Shown here: in pieces, positions 43,532-50,584 of the stretch
How the letters are laid out: the number at the start of each line of letters is the position of its first letter
Numbering within the stretch: the first letter of the stretch is position 1
Source: Acidovorax sp. YS12
GTDB lineage: Bacteria > Pseudomonadota > Gammaproteobacteria > Burkholderiales > Burkholderiaceae_C
Assembly: GCA_021496925.1 (NCBI GenBank)
Contig: CP053915.1
Location: forward strand, 4,429,501 to 4,493,500
Direction: 5' to 3'
Length of the DNA: 64,000 bases
Program-made: the position numbers and the translations under genes
Notes under the pieces: generated by a model
Database searches by the model: none
The model's input: the letters and a program-made list of their open reading frames with translations, nothing else
What the model was told of the DNA's origin: nothing

Positions 43532-44103
43532 GCCGAGGGGCTTGCCATTTTCATGAGCAGCTTTTTGACCTCCTGCAATTCTTGAATGCCTTCATCCAGG
43601 CGTTTTATGCGCTCTTTCTTCTTTTGTAATTCTGCGCCGTACTGGAATTCTGGTTTGTAAAGTTCAGAAAAGATGGCCAGGTTTTCGATGGTTGTTTTGT
43701 GCGATGCTCTTTGGGTGAGAATTGCCTCCAAACCATCAATGCTGGAAAAAAGGTGGAGGTCTCTCCGGGAGGCATCTTCCATGTCAAACTGCAACCGGCC
43801 TTTCTTCAAATCGAAATCCAGCTCGAATCCTTCGCGTGATGTTGCTTCCACCAATTCAGAAGGGAGAGCTTCTGCCAGGTTTTGACCAAAAATACGTCCT
43901 TGTTTTTGGAATTCTTCTTTGGCCGCTTCCAATTTTTTGGAGCGTTCGCGCTCCTTGCGCTCTTGTTCTGCATTTTCTCTTCGGTGGCGCTCCGCAGCAT
44001 CGCTATCGCTGCTGGAACTGCTACTGGAGTCGTCGTCGCTAAAAGCTTTATATGCTGCTATGCCTGCGAAAATAGCGCCGCCAATCAACCAAGGTAAGGC
44101 CAT
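43528..44103 (-). CDS. Membrane-anchored coiled-coil protein of the GTPase operon
   Basis: A 191-residue protein. An N-terminal membrane helix (PWLIGGAIFAGIAAYKAF) is followed by a serine/aspartate tract, a highly charged coiled coil (AERHRRENAEQERKERERSKKLEAAKEEFQKQ), a small globular part with FELDFDLKKGRLQFDMEDAS, and a terminal coiled coil (KKKERIKRLDEGIQELQEVKKLL). Not recognised. ATG at 44103 has AAGGAG eight bases upstream. It overlaps dynamin-like gene 1 by 4 bp. It could tether or recruit the GTPases at the inner membrane. Confidence 0.78.
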   Translation of the reverse strand: MALPWLIGGAIFAGIAAYKAFSDDDSSSSSSSDSDAAERHRRENAEQERKERERSKKLEAAKEEFQKQGRIFGQNLAEALPSELVEATSREGFELDFDLKKGRLQFDMEDASRRDLHLFSSIDGLEAILTQRASHKTTIENLAIFSELYKPEFQYGAELQKKKERIKRLDEGIQELQEVKKLLMKMASPSA

Positions 44104-44114
44104 TGCGATACTCC

Positions 44115-44930
44115 TTAAATTTTCTTGAAGTTGCTTGTGCTCTCATTCAAGAAAGCCTGTAATTGATTCATCTGTGCATTGAAATTGGAAAATTTCTCAC
44201 TGATCTCTTGCCGGATGGCTGTTTTTTCATCGCGTAGCTCTTGTATCAAGCTTTCCGATTCATTCAGGAGAATTTCGATGTTGGAGGCAGTTTTATTGCT
44301 GCGCGTTTGACGCACTTTTGGGGTTATTTTTTGTAGATGCTGCGCCAATGCCTCGATATGGCTTGCCTGGATTAACCCATTTTTCTGCTGGCTGATGCCT
44401 GTTTTATAGCGGGTGTTGGATATTTGAATCGTGGTCAGTGAAATATCGAGGTGCTCCTGGCACTGCTTTTGAATGGCCTCGTCGATGGAATCAATCTTGG
44501 ATTGCTCCTCTTTATCGATCTTGCTGATAACGATGATGATGCTGTGCTTGGTGGATTTTCCGAAATTGCCCTTCAATTGGCGTAAAAAATCCATTTCGAC
44601 GGATTCCAGCTCCCCCTGCGGCTGGTGAACGAAGAGCACGATGTCAGCTTGGTGAATGCCTTGGCTGGCAATAGCATCATCTTTAGCGTTAGCGTCTAGG
44701 CCAGGAGTGTCCAGATAGATATGATTTTTAGTTTCCAGTGTTTTGTTGGCGGTGGTTTCCCGCTGGTCAGCTGTCTTGAAATATTCTTGATCGATATGCT
44801 GTGTGAGCATATTGAGTAAATAGCTTTTGCCGGCGTTCATGAGGCCGCAGACTGCGATGATTGGTTTCTCTGATGGTGCGTTTGAAATCAAATTTTCGTA
44901 TCGATGTCGGAGATCGTTGATTTTTTTCAT
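44115..44930 (-). CDS. Small GTPase of the dynamin-like operon
   Basis: A 271-residue TRAFAC-class GTPase. P-loop GLMNAGKSY (29-37), G3 DTPG (74-77), G4 SKID (136-139). After the G domain, a helical coiled coil (EILLNESESLIQELRDEKTAIRQEISEKF) ends the protein. ATG at 44930 is used; an in-frame TTG lies two codons upstream. Shorter than the other two GTPases and lacking a hydrophobic segment, it may regulate or nucleate them. Eleven bp before the coiled-coil gene. AT-rich for this genome. Confidence 0.84.
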   Translation of the reverse strand: MKKINDLRHRYENLISNAPSEKPIIAVCGLMNAGKSYLLNMLTQHIDQEYFKTADQRETTANKTLETKNHIYLDTPGLDANAKDDAIASQGIHQADIVLFVHQPQGELESVEMDFLRQLKGNFGKSTKHSIIIVISKIDKEEQSKIDSIDEAIQKQCQEHLDISLTTIQISNTRYKTGISQQKNGLIQASHIEALAQHLQKITPKVRQTRSNKTASNIEILLNESESLIQELRDEKTAIRQEISEKFSNFNAQMNQLQAFLNESTSNFKKI

Positions 44931-45010
44931 GGTCAATAGTGCTTTCAGGGCCTTGCAAAGACTAAGGAAAGGGGCCGGATGTATCGGAGCTTTTATGGTT
45001 TGCGCAAGCT

Positions 45011-45400
45011 TTACTGGCCCTGCGGCGCAACGTCCTTGATGGTGGCCAGCAAACTGCGCTTCATTCCCTCGAATTCCGCCTGTGTCAGCGCACCCTGCTG
45101 GTATAGCGCAAAGAGCGCGCGCAGTTCGTCAATGTTGCGCTGCATGGGCGAGCCTTCCGCGGGCGCATTGGCTTTTGTTTGAGGCGAGGGCGTTTCCTGC
45201 CGCGCGGTAGCTGCATTGGCGGCTTTTCCCGTGGCGGCAGGAAGCGGCGTAATCAAAGGCTTCTTGTCCGATACATCGTCGCGCCCGCTTTCCGCCAGCC
45301 AGGCAAACCCGCGCTGGATCATCTGCACCCCTGCCGAAATCCCATACAGCACGCAGCTGATGGCGAACAGCCCCAGCAGAAAAAGAATGAATTGGCCCAT
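45011..45400 (-). CDS. SHOCT-domain membrane protein
   Basis: A 129-residue protein: N-terminal membrane helix (FILFLLGLFAISCVLYGIS), a low-complexity Ala/Pro linker, and a C-terminal SHOCT domain (IDELRALFALYQQGALTQAEFEGMKRSLL, about 90-118). SHOCT motifs are short oligomerisation elements. ATG at 45400 with AAGGAG upstream. It lies 80 bp upstream of the small GTPase and 54 bp downstream of the WYL regulator, all on one strand, so it is probably cotranscribed with the GTPase module, though the wider gaps leave this less certain than for the core genes. Confidence 0.85.
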   Translation of the reverse strand: MGQFILFLLGLFAISCVLYGISAGVQMIQRGFAWLAESGRDDVSDKKPLITPLPAATGKAANAATARQETPSPQTKANAPAEGSPMQRNIDELRALFALYQQGALTQAEFEGMKRSLLATIKDVAPQGQ

Positions 45401-45454
45401 GGTGCTTGCTCCTTGTTGGATTCAGTCAATCAATGCGTCAATGGACGGCCCGGC

Positions 45455-46351
45455 TCAGTCTTCCCACTTGGCCAGCGCCTGCCGCAGCCCTTCCACCAGC
45501 GCCTCGTGCCATGCCTTGGGCTCCACGATGCGCACATTCGGCAGCCAGTACCGCACCACGGGCAGCAATTGGTTGATGTGGTTGATCTGCGTGGTCACGA
45601 GCAGCGAGCCGTCGCTGTCTTCCCGTTGCTGCTGCTGGGGCAGCAGCGGGCGGCGGGTGAAGTAGTGGGCGATGCTGGGGGCCACGCGCAGCAGCACTTC
45701 GGTGGTGCCTTCGGTGAACCACACGTCGTCCTTGGCATTGATGTAATCCTGGTGCGCGCGCTTTGGTATGAAGCGACGGGTTTCGTCCACTTGTAGTGCT
45801 TCGATCAGCCCCACGCTGAAGTTCTTCAGCCGCCCGGCTTCTTCGGCCGCCAGGTACCACACGCCGGTTTTGTGGATCAGCCGGTAGGGCTGCGCGTGGC
45901 GTGGCTTGTCCTTGTAGGTGAAGCGGCACTCGCGGCGCTGCTCGATGGCCGTTTGCAGCAGGGCGAAGTGCGGGCCTTGTGCGCCCAGGTCTTCCTGCGG
46001 CGTGGGCTGGACGCGGGTGCTGCGGCGCGGTTCCGGCGTTTCCAGTTGCGTGAGCAGGTAGCTCAGGCTGCTGTCGGGGAAGAAGTGTTCCGTGCCTGTC
46101 AGGCGCGCGTAGCCGTGCAGGTGCGTTGCGGGCACGGTGGCGCGCCATGCCTGGGCCAATTGCCACAGGCCGTCGGCGTTGCGCTCGGCGATGTCTTTCA
46201 GCCGCATGCCCAGGTCGCGCTCGATGGTGCGCACGTCCACGTTGAACTTTTTTACCAGTTCGTGCTTGTCCAGTGCCCTGCCTTGGTGCAGGAGGGCCAG
46301 GATGCCGGACAGGCGCTGGGCCAGCTTGAAGTTGGAGGGGGTAGCAGGCAT
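45455..46351 (-). CDS. WYL-domain transcriptional regulator
   Basis: A 298-residue regulator. N-terminal winged helix (about 8-60: LAQRLSGILALLHQGRALDKHELVKKFNVDVRTIERDLGM), a WYL domain (about 130-200, ECRFTYKDKPRHAQPYRLIHKTGVWYLAAEE) and a C-terminal WCX-type extension. WYL regulators of this build (BrxR, CapW) commonly control defence operons and sense a nucleic-acid or nucleotide ligand. ATG at 46351. It lies at the head of the GTPase module and diverges from an XRE-type regulator, with a 12-bp palindrome in the gap. Confidence 0.9.
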   Translation of the reverse strand: MPATPSNFKLAQRLSGILALLHQGRALDKHELVKKFNVDVRTIERDLGMRLKDIAERNADGLWQLAQAWRATVPATHLHGYARLTGTEHFFPDSSLSYLLTQLETPEPRRSTRVQPTPQEDLGAQGPHFALLQTAIEQRRECRFTYKDKPRHAQPYRLIHKTGVWYLAAEEAGRLKNFSVGLIEALQVDETRRFIPKRAHQDYINAKDDVWFTEGTTEVLLRVAPSIAHYFTRRPLLPQQQQREDSDGSLLVTTQINHINQLLPVVRYWLPNVRIVEPKAWHEALVEGLRQALAKWED

Positions 46352-46517
46352 GGAAAAGCGGGTTGTGCTGTGGTGTTGGAGGCACTCTAGAAGCCCGGTG
46401 CGGCATCCCGTGCCGCCGTGCGAACGAATCTGTGGGCCGATTGATGTAAGTATCTGTGTTGTCCATTCTGCCGTATATATACGTAAGTGGCGACAAGGCT
46501 TGCCGCACCCTCGCCGA
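46352..46517. promoter_or_regulatory. Divergent WYL/XRE control region with palindrome
   Basis: 166 bp between two divergent regulator genes. CGTATATATACG at 46472-46483 is a perfect 12-bp palindrome in an AT-rich patch that may also serve as promoter. It is the best candidate for the operator controlling the WYL-headed operon, the XRE gene, or both. Confidence 0.6.
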
Positions 46518-46769
46518 ATGGGCGATGTGGTCGATCAGGCGCTGGGGCAGACGGTGCGCAAGCTGCGCACGGAGCGGGGCTGGAGCCAGGCCGACTTGGC
46601 CCTGCGCGTGGGCATGGACCGCAACTACCTCTCGCTCATCGAGCTGGGCCGCAACAGCCCGAGCGTGCGCATGCTCATGCGCCTGTGCCTGGCGCTGGAT
46701 GTGCGCGCGGCTGATCTGCTGGATGACGTGGAGCGCCGCGTGCAGGCGCAGAAGCCGTTCGAGGGGTGA
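46518..46769 (+). CDS. XRE-family helix-turn-helix regulator
   Basis: An 83-residue DNA-binding protein made almost entirely of a Cro/CI-type HTH: LGQTVRKLRTERGWSQADLALRVGMDRNYLSLIELGRNSPSVRMLMRLCLALDV. ATG at 46518 (MGDVVDQALG) is preferred; the frame is open further upstream but without coding character, and the ribosome site is weak. It diverges from the WYL regulator and is followed by a palindromic repeat. It is probably part of the accessory module's control. Confidence 0.85.
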   Translation: MGDVVDQALGQTVRKLRTERGWSQADLALRVGMDRNYLSLIELGRNSPSVRMLMRLCLALDVRAADLLDDVERRVQAQKPFEG

Positions 46770-46784
46770 ACGGTTGAATATGGC

Positions 46785-46834
46785 TGAAAAGTGGCTCCAG
46801 CCCTTGCTGGGTAAGCGCTGGAAGCTCACTTTTA
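46785..46834. repeat. Dispersed palindromic repeat, copy 9, right edge of the accessory module
   Basis: AAAAGTGGCTCCAGCCCTT, loop, AAGCGCTGGAAGCTCACTTTT. An imperfect hairpin between the XRE stop and the convergent stop at 46842, able to act as a shared terminator. Confidence 0.8.
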
Positions 46835-46841
46835 CATAGCG

Positions 46842-47852
46842 TCAATCTTCGGCCGGGATGGCTTCCACAGCACCGTTGCGCAGCGTGAAGCGGTGCAGTT
46901 GCATGTGGGCGCGTTGCCGTTCTGCCTCTGGCTCGAAGGGGCCGAAGAAGCCGTTCATGGTGACCAGGGGCATGGGCGTGCCGTCTGGCGCTTTTTCGAG
47001 CGTGGCGGTGGCGATGTCGGAGCACGAGCCGAATTCCGGCGTCACCGTAATGCCCTGTGCCGTGAGCGTGACGAAGCGGTAGAGCGCCGGGCAGAGCGTT
47101 CCGCCAGTGTCTTGCAGCAGCACGATGTCCCGGTTTTCCAGTTCGTAGTGGGCCGCGATGTGCAGCGCGGCATTGCCTTGCACCGCTTCGGCGGTGCCGG
47201 GGATCTGCCAGGGCATGCGGTCTGGTGCAGCAGGCGTGGCCGTGGCGGGCGGGGCGCTGGCGCTGGTACGCCCGAGCAGGGCCAGCAGCTTGCGCCGCAG
47301 GCCGTTCCACCAGGCGGCCAGGCGTTCCAGCAGCGTGGGCGGCGCGGCGGCGGGGGCCGGGGCGGGGGCGCTGGCATGGGCGCAGGCGGGCTGTGGGTTG
47401 GCGAGCACGGGGCGGCCTTCGAGCAGCAGCAGGTGCTCGTCGGTGATGCGCAGCTCGCCCTGGCGTGTGCGCAGCGCGCGTTCCTCCAGGGGCAGGCTGG
47501 GCTGCATGAATGCGTTCTGCACCTGGGTGATGAGCCACCAGCCCGAGGGCCGGTCGGCAAAGCGCAGTTGCGGCAGCAGGGCTTCGTCCGGTTCGGTGGT
47601 GTGCGCGCCTTCGGCCACGCAGGCCAGGCCCGGCAGGCAGCGCGCCAGGATCACCTGGCCGGCCTGCGAGGCGTTGGCGAACACCTGGCCGATCAGGTCG
47701 CCCGATTCGGGGCTGACGAACCACAGCACGGAATGCGTGGGGCCGCGTTCGAGCTGGCCTTCCAGCGTTTCTTCGGCCTGGGCGCTGGCGCGCCAGGGGG
47801 CGAGCGCCAGGGCTGCCGCCAGCAGGGCGGCAGGGTAGAGGGGCAGTGGCAT
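46842..47852 (-). CDS. Periplasmic protein of unknown function
   Basis: A 336-residue protein with a clear signal peptide (LLAAALALAPWRASAQA). The first half contains a globular part (HSVLWFVSPESGDLIGQVFANASQAGQVILARCLPG), then a Pro/Ala linker with an internal amphipathic segment (LLERLAAWWNGLRRKLLALLG), and a second globular part with a possible disulphide (GGTLCPALY, GSCSDIA). Not recognised. ATG at 47852 with GGAAGG upstream, 4 bp after the preceding small membrane-protein gene. It is the last of a three-gene operon starting at 48740. Confidence 0.72.
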   Translation of the reverse strand: MPLPLYPAALLAAALALAPWRASAQAEETLEGQLERGPTHSVLWFVSPESGDLIGQVFANASQAGQVILARCLPGLACVAEGAHTTEPDEALLPQLRFADRPSGWWLITQVQNAFMQPSLPLEERALRTRQGELRITDEHLLLLEGRPVLANPQPACAHASAPAPAPAAAPPTLLERLAAWWNGLRRKLLALLGRTSASAPPATATPAAPDRMPWQIPGTAEAVQGNAALHIAAHYELENRDIVLLQDTGGTLCPALYRFVTLTAQGITVTPEFGSCSDIATATLEKAPDGTPMPLVTMNGFFGPFEPEAERQRAHMQLHRFTLRNGAVEAIPAED

Positions 47853-47856
47853 GGCT

Positions 47857-48198
47857 TCACCCTTCCATGAGCGCGCCGAGCAGGAACATCAGCGCGGTGC
47901 CCGCCAGCCCCGTGGCGGAGAACACGGTGCCCAGCACGCCGTAGAGCTTGTTGCGCCCGGCTTGCACCAGGGCGGCGATGCCCAGACTGAGCGCCAGGGT
48001 TTGCGCCAGCCCGGTGGCGACCATGGCCAGGCCCAGAAGGCCCGCCGCCACGGAGTCTTCGTCCAGGCCGCCCGGCTGGGTGTCCAGCACGCCCGCGATG
48101 CCGATGGCGATGAACAGAATCGCCCCGGCGCCCAGGCTGATGGTCAGGGACGCGATGCCCAGCCCCGAATGCGGCTGCGTGGGTATGGCTTGGTACAT
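47857..48198 (-). CDS. Small multi-pass membrane protein
   Basis: A 113-residue protein with three or four membrane helices (LTISLGAGAILFIAIGIAGV, AAGLLGLAMVATGLAQTLALSLGIAALV, GVLGTVFSATGLAGTALMFLLGALM). Not assigned to a family; it resembles DUF4190-like small membrane proteins in size and pattern only. ATG at 48198 lies 11 bp past the TM2-domain gene; the reading frame continues upstream antisense to that gene, which is not coding. Cotranscribed with both neighbours. Confidence 0.72.
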   Translation of the reverse strand: MYQAIPTQPHSGLGIASLTISLGAGAILFIAIGIAGVLDTQPGGLDEDSVAAGLLGLAMVATGLAQTLALSLGIAALVQAGRNKLYGVLGTVFSATGLAGTALMFLLGALMEG

Positions 48199-48209
48199 GG
48201 CCGCCCCGC

Positions 48210-48740
48210 TTACCAGAAGAAGGAGAACGGTCCGGGCCGCGCGGCCTGGTAGGCGCGCACCTTGGCGTCGAATTCGGTGTCGCTCATCCAGACGTAGCGC
48301 ACCAGCTCCACCATGATGAACACGGCGAAGGCAAAGTACAGCAGCCCGCCCAGCGGCGGCAGCAGCGCGAACAGCACGCCGATGACCACCGGCACGCCGA
48401 GCAACTGCAGCAGCCCCCAGCCCCAGGCTCCCATGTAGAAGCGGTGCGCGCCAAAGGCGCCCAGGAACAGGGCGAGCAGGGTGATGACGGGCTTGCGCTT
48501 GGGCCGCAGCGCCAGCGGCGGCGGCCCGTTCACCGCAGGGGCCGCCGCAGGCTCGGGCAGGGCCAGTTGCACCTGCCCGGCGCGGTGCGCGTCCAGCGCC
48601 ACGCATTCCACGGCCATGCCGCGCTCGGGCGCGATGACCTCCATCCAGTCGGTGGCGCGAAAGCTCAGGCGCTGGCCTTCGGCCGTGGCGATCAAGCCCA
48701 TTTCTTTGTCGGCAACGTACGCGAGAATTTGCCCTCTCAT
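48210..48740 (-). CDS. TM2-domain membrane protein
   Basis: A 176-residue protein. An N-terminal beta-rich cytoplasmic domain (GLIATAEGQRLSFRATDWMEVIAPERGMAVECVAL) and a C-terminal TM2 domain: two membrane helices joined by the conserved GAFGAHRFYMGAWGWGLLQLLG turn. The short motif is typical; function unknown. ATG at 48740 with AGGAGA upstream. First gene of the operon with the two genes that follow. Upstream lies another copy of the dispersed palindrome. Confidence 0.88.
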   Translation of the reverse strand: MRGQILAYVADKEMGLIATAEGQRLSFRATDWMEVIAPERGMAVECVALDAHRAGQVQLALPEPAAAPAVNGPPPLALRPKRKPVITLLALFLGAFGAHRFYMGAWGWGLLQLLGVPVVIGVLFALLPPLGGLLYFAFAVFIMVELVRYVWMSDTEFDAKVRAYQAARPGPFSFFW

Positions 48741-48760
48741 GCGGGTTCTCCTGATTGGTT

Positions 48761-48818
48761 GATGGTTTTGGCCCCAAAGGCTTTACCAGCAAGCGCGGGC
48801 AGCTATCTTTTTCGATAA
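48761..48818. repeat. Dispersed palindromic repeat, copy 10
   Basis: GATGGTTTTGGCCCC, then CTTTACCAGCAAGCGCGGGCAGCTATC and TTTTTCGATAAC. It fits the inverted consensus (CAAAATGGCC...AGCAAGCGCTAGCAGCTATC) with changes in the left arm. It lies upstream of the TM2-domain gene. Confidence 0.65.
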
Positions 48819-48908
48819 CCCTGGAGGGATTCCAGGCGCCCCGCGTGGCTGGTGGGGCGACTGTAGGAGGGCACTGCGACAGGGGGTGTCGCGCGGGCCG
48901 GGGCGGGT

Positions 48909-49130
48909 TTATTGCGGCGAATTTTTCGCGGGCGCCGCGCTGCCGCCCGCCGGTGCCTGTTCCTGCGGCGCTTCCCACTCCGCCCAGTCTGGCCCGAACA
49001 GCTCGGCCGGGTGCTGCGAGCGCTCCGAGCCATTGCCGCACAGCATGGCGTTGGCGGCGCAGTAGCGGTCGCAGCCCCAGCAGGTGCGCTCGGGGTGGGC
49101 CGGGTTCTGGGGGAATTTCTTGGGGCGCAT
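48909..49130 (-). CDS. DUF3079 protein
   Basis: A 73-residue protein with the DUF3079 signature: KKFPQNPAHPERTCWGCDRYCAANAMLCGNGSERSQHPAELFGPDW, whose four cysteines (CWGC, YC, LC) suggest metal binding. The remaining tail is low complexity. Function unknown. It stands alone between the TM2-domain gene and the methylglyoxal synthase gene, divergent from the latter. Confidence 0.85.
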   Translation of the reverse strand: MRPKKFPQNPAHPERTCWGCDRYCAANAMLCGNGSERSQHPAELFGPDWAEWEAPQEQAPAGGSAAPAKNSPQ

Positions 49131-49283
49131 GGCGGGTGGGGGAATGGCCTGCAGTCTGGGGATGCGTTGCGTGCAGGGTTTTGAGGCATGTCAAAACCGC
49201 GGGGTGCCACGGCACCCTGCGCGGGCGCGCCAACCTGATTACGATGGGCGGTTCCCTCCCTCTCCTGCCAACGCTGTCACGCC

Positions 49284-50159
49284 ATGCTGCTGGGTCTTGC
49301 CGCCAACCGCCTGCACCACCGTACCGAAGACGCCGCGCTGTTCGCCTTCCTGCGCGCATGCGAGCCAGGTATCCGTGAACTCCAACTCGGCCTGCACGCC
49401 GTGGGCCGCACGCACGACGCCATCGTGGCGGCGGGCCTGCTGCGCGGCCATGCGCCACTGGTGCGCTACCCCTACGGGCGCCAGGGCGGGCTGATGAAGC
49501 TGGTGGCCGAGGTGGTGGGCATGGAGGATGAGGGGCGCACGCTCGATGGCGCCATCTACCTCATCGACCCGGTGGACCCGTCGTCCATCTTCCCCGAGGC
49601 GCTGGCGCTCAAGCGCCAGTGCGTGATCCATGGCAAGCCGTTCCTCTCCACCGTGGCCAGCGCGCGCGACTGGGTGGAGATGGAGCGCATGCACGCCGGC
49701 CTGCCGCCCGACCCCCGGGCCGACGGCTTGCACGACTATGGCGCGCAGACCCTGGCGCTGATCGCGCACGACGCCATGAAGGCCGAGATGCTGGCCTTTG
49801 CCGACCGGCATTTCGACGTGCTCTCGCGCTTCGGCCACCGCGTGGCCACCGGCACCACGGGCCTGCGCCTGAACGAGCTGGCCTGGAACCGGGGCTGGCC
49901 CACCGACCGCTACTGGGTGCAACGCTTTCACAGCGGCCCGCTGGGCGGCGACGCGCAAATCGCCGACCTGGTGCTGGAGCGCCGCTGCCACCGCGTGGTC
50001 TTCTTCGAGGACCCGCACGTGGCGCGCCAGCACGAGGCCGACATCCAGCTGCTGGAGCGCGCCGTGGCCACGGCCACGCACGACGCCGTGTGCACCACCT
50101 CGCCCAAGGTGGCGCAGCGCTGGTGCGAGGCGGCGCGGCGGCGTGAGGCCGGGCTGTGA
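49284..50159 (+). CDS. mgsA: Methylglyoxal synthase with degenerate second domain
   Basis: Converts dihydroxyacetone phosphate to methylglyoxal. The 291-residue protein is about twice the size of E. coli MgsA. The C-terminal half is canonical: LIAHDAMKAEM (catalytic His/Asp), GTTG, SGPLGGDAQIA (catalytic Asp) and FEDPHVARQHEADIQ (His and Asp). The N-terminal half repeats the fold but lacks the catalytic residues (LAANRLHHRTED in place of AHD; YGRQGGLMKLVAEVV in place of GPLGGDxQI), so it is probably structural or regulatory. The GTG of the next gene overlaps its stop. Confidence 0.9.
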   Translation: MLLGLAANRLHHRTEDAALFAFLRACEPGIRELQLGLHAVGRTHDAIVAAGLLRGHAPLVRYPYGRQGGLMKLVAEVVGMEDEGRTLDGAIYLIDPVDPSSIFPEALALKRQCVIHGKPFLSTVASARDWVEMERMHAGLPPDPRADGLHDYGAQTLALIAHDAMKAEMLAFADRHFDVLSRFGHRVATGTTGLRLNELAWNRGWPTDRYWVQRFHSGPLGGDAQIADLVLERRCHRVVFFEDPHVARQHEADIQLLERAVATATHDAVCTTSPKVAQRWCEAARRREAGL

Positions 50160-50476
50160 GCAAGCTGGTGTCGATCGTCCTGGCGGCTGCCGTGCCGGTT
50201 GGGCTGGCGTGGTGCGTGGCCCAGGAACACCGCGCAGCGGAGCGGGCGCAGGCATTCTGCGCGGCGGCGCTGCCGGGGGCCGATGCCGCATCCCTGCAGG
50301 CGCAGGCGCTGGCCCAGGGCGCCCATGCGGGCCAGACGCGCTGGTCGCCGCAGGCCGATGGCGGCGAGCAGCTCTGGGCCACGTTCACCGGCGTCTTCCC
50401 GCTGTCGCGCCACATCTGCCTGGTGACGGCCCGCGCGGGCCAGGTGGTGGAAGCCCGGCTGACGTACCTGGACTGA
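50156..50476 (+). CDS. Small exported or membrane-anchored protein
   Basis: A 106-residue protein with an N-terminal hydrophobic segment (LVSIVLAAAVPVGLAWCVA) and a Cys/Ala-rich remainder (AQAFCAAALPGADAASLQ, LSRHICLVTARAGQVVEARLTYLD). Not recognised. GTG at 50156 overlaps the methylglyoxal synthase stop (GTGA), so the two are coupled. A palindromic repeat follows its stop. Confidence 0.7.
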   Translation: MSKLVSIVLAAAVPVGLAWCVAQEHRAAERAQAFCAAALPGADAASLQAQALAQGAHAGQTRWSPQADGGEQLWATFTGVFPLSRHICLVTARAGQVVEARLTYLD

Positions 50477-50488
50477 ATCGCGCTCCTC

Positions 50489-50537
50489 GTTCGATAGCTG
50501 CTTGCGCTTGTCCAGTAAGGGCTAGAGGCCATTTTTA
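50489..50537. repeat. Dispersed palindromic repeat, copy 11
   Basis: TTCGATAGCTGCTTGCGCTTG, TCCAG, TAAGGGCTAGAGGCCATTTTT. One of the best matches to the consensus. It lies between the small exported protein gene and pbpC. Confidence 0.88.
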
Positions 50538-50584
50538 CCCTCAACATGGTATGGCGCCCGCAAATGGAATAAGCTGCAGCGCCA

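Noticed and set aside
38844..44930. Direct naming of the operon as the Eleos (LeoA/LeoBC) defence system
   Set aside because: Only the presence of paired dynamin-like GTPases matches; three GTPases, a YkgJ protein and HEPN do not fit what I know of that system, and no alignment was possible.
47857..49458. 533-codon extended frame upstream of the small membrane protein
   Set aside because: The upstream part is antisense or out of frame to the TM2 and DUF3079 genes; only 47857-48198 has membrane-protein character.
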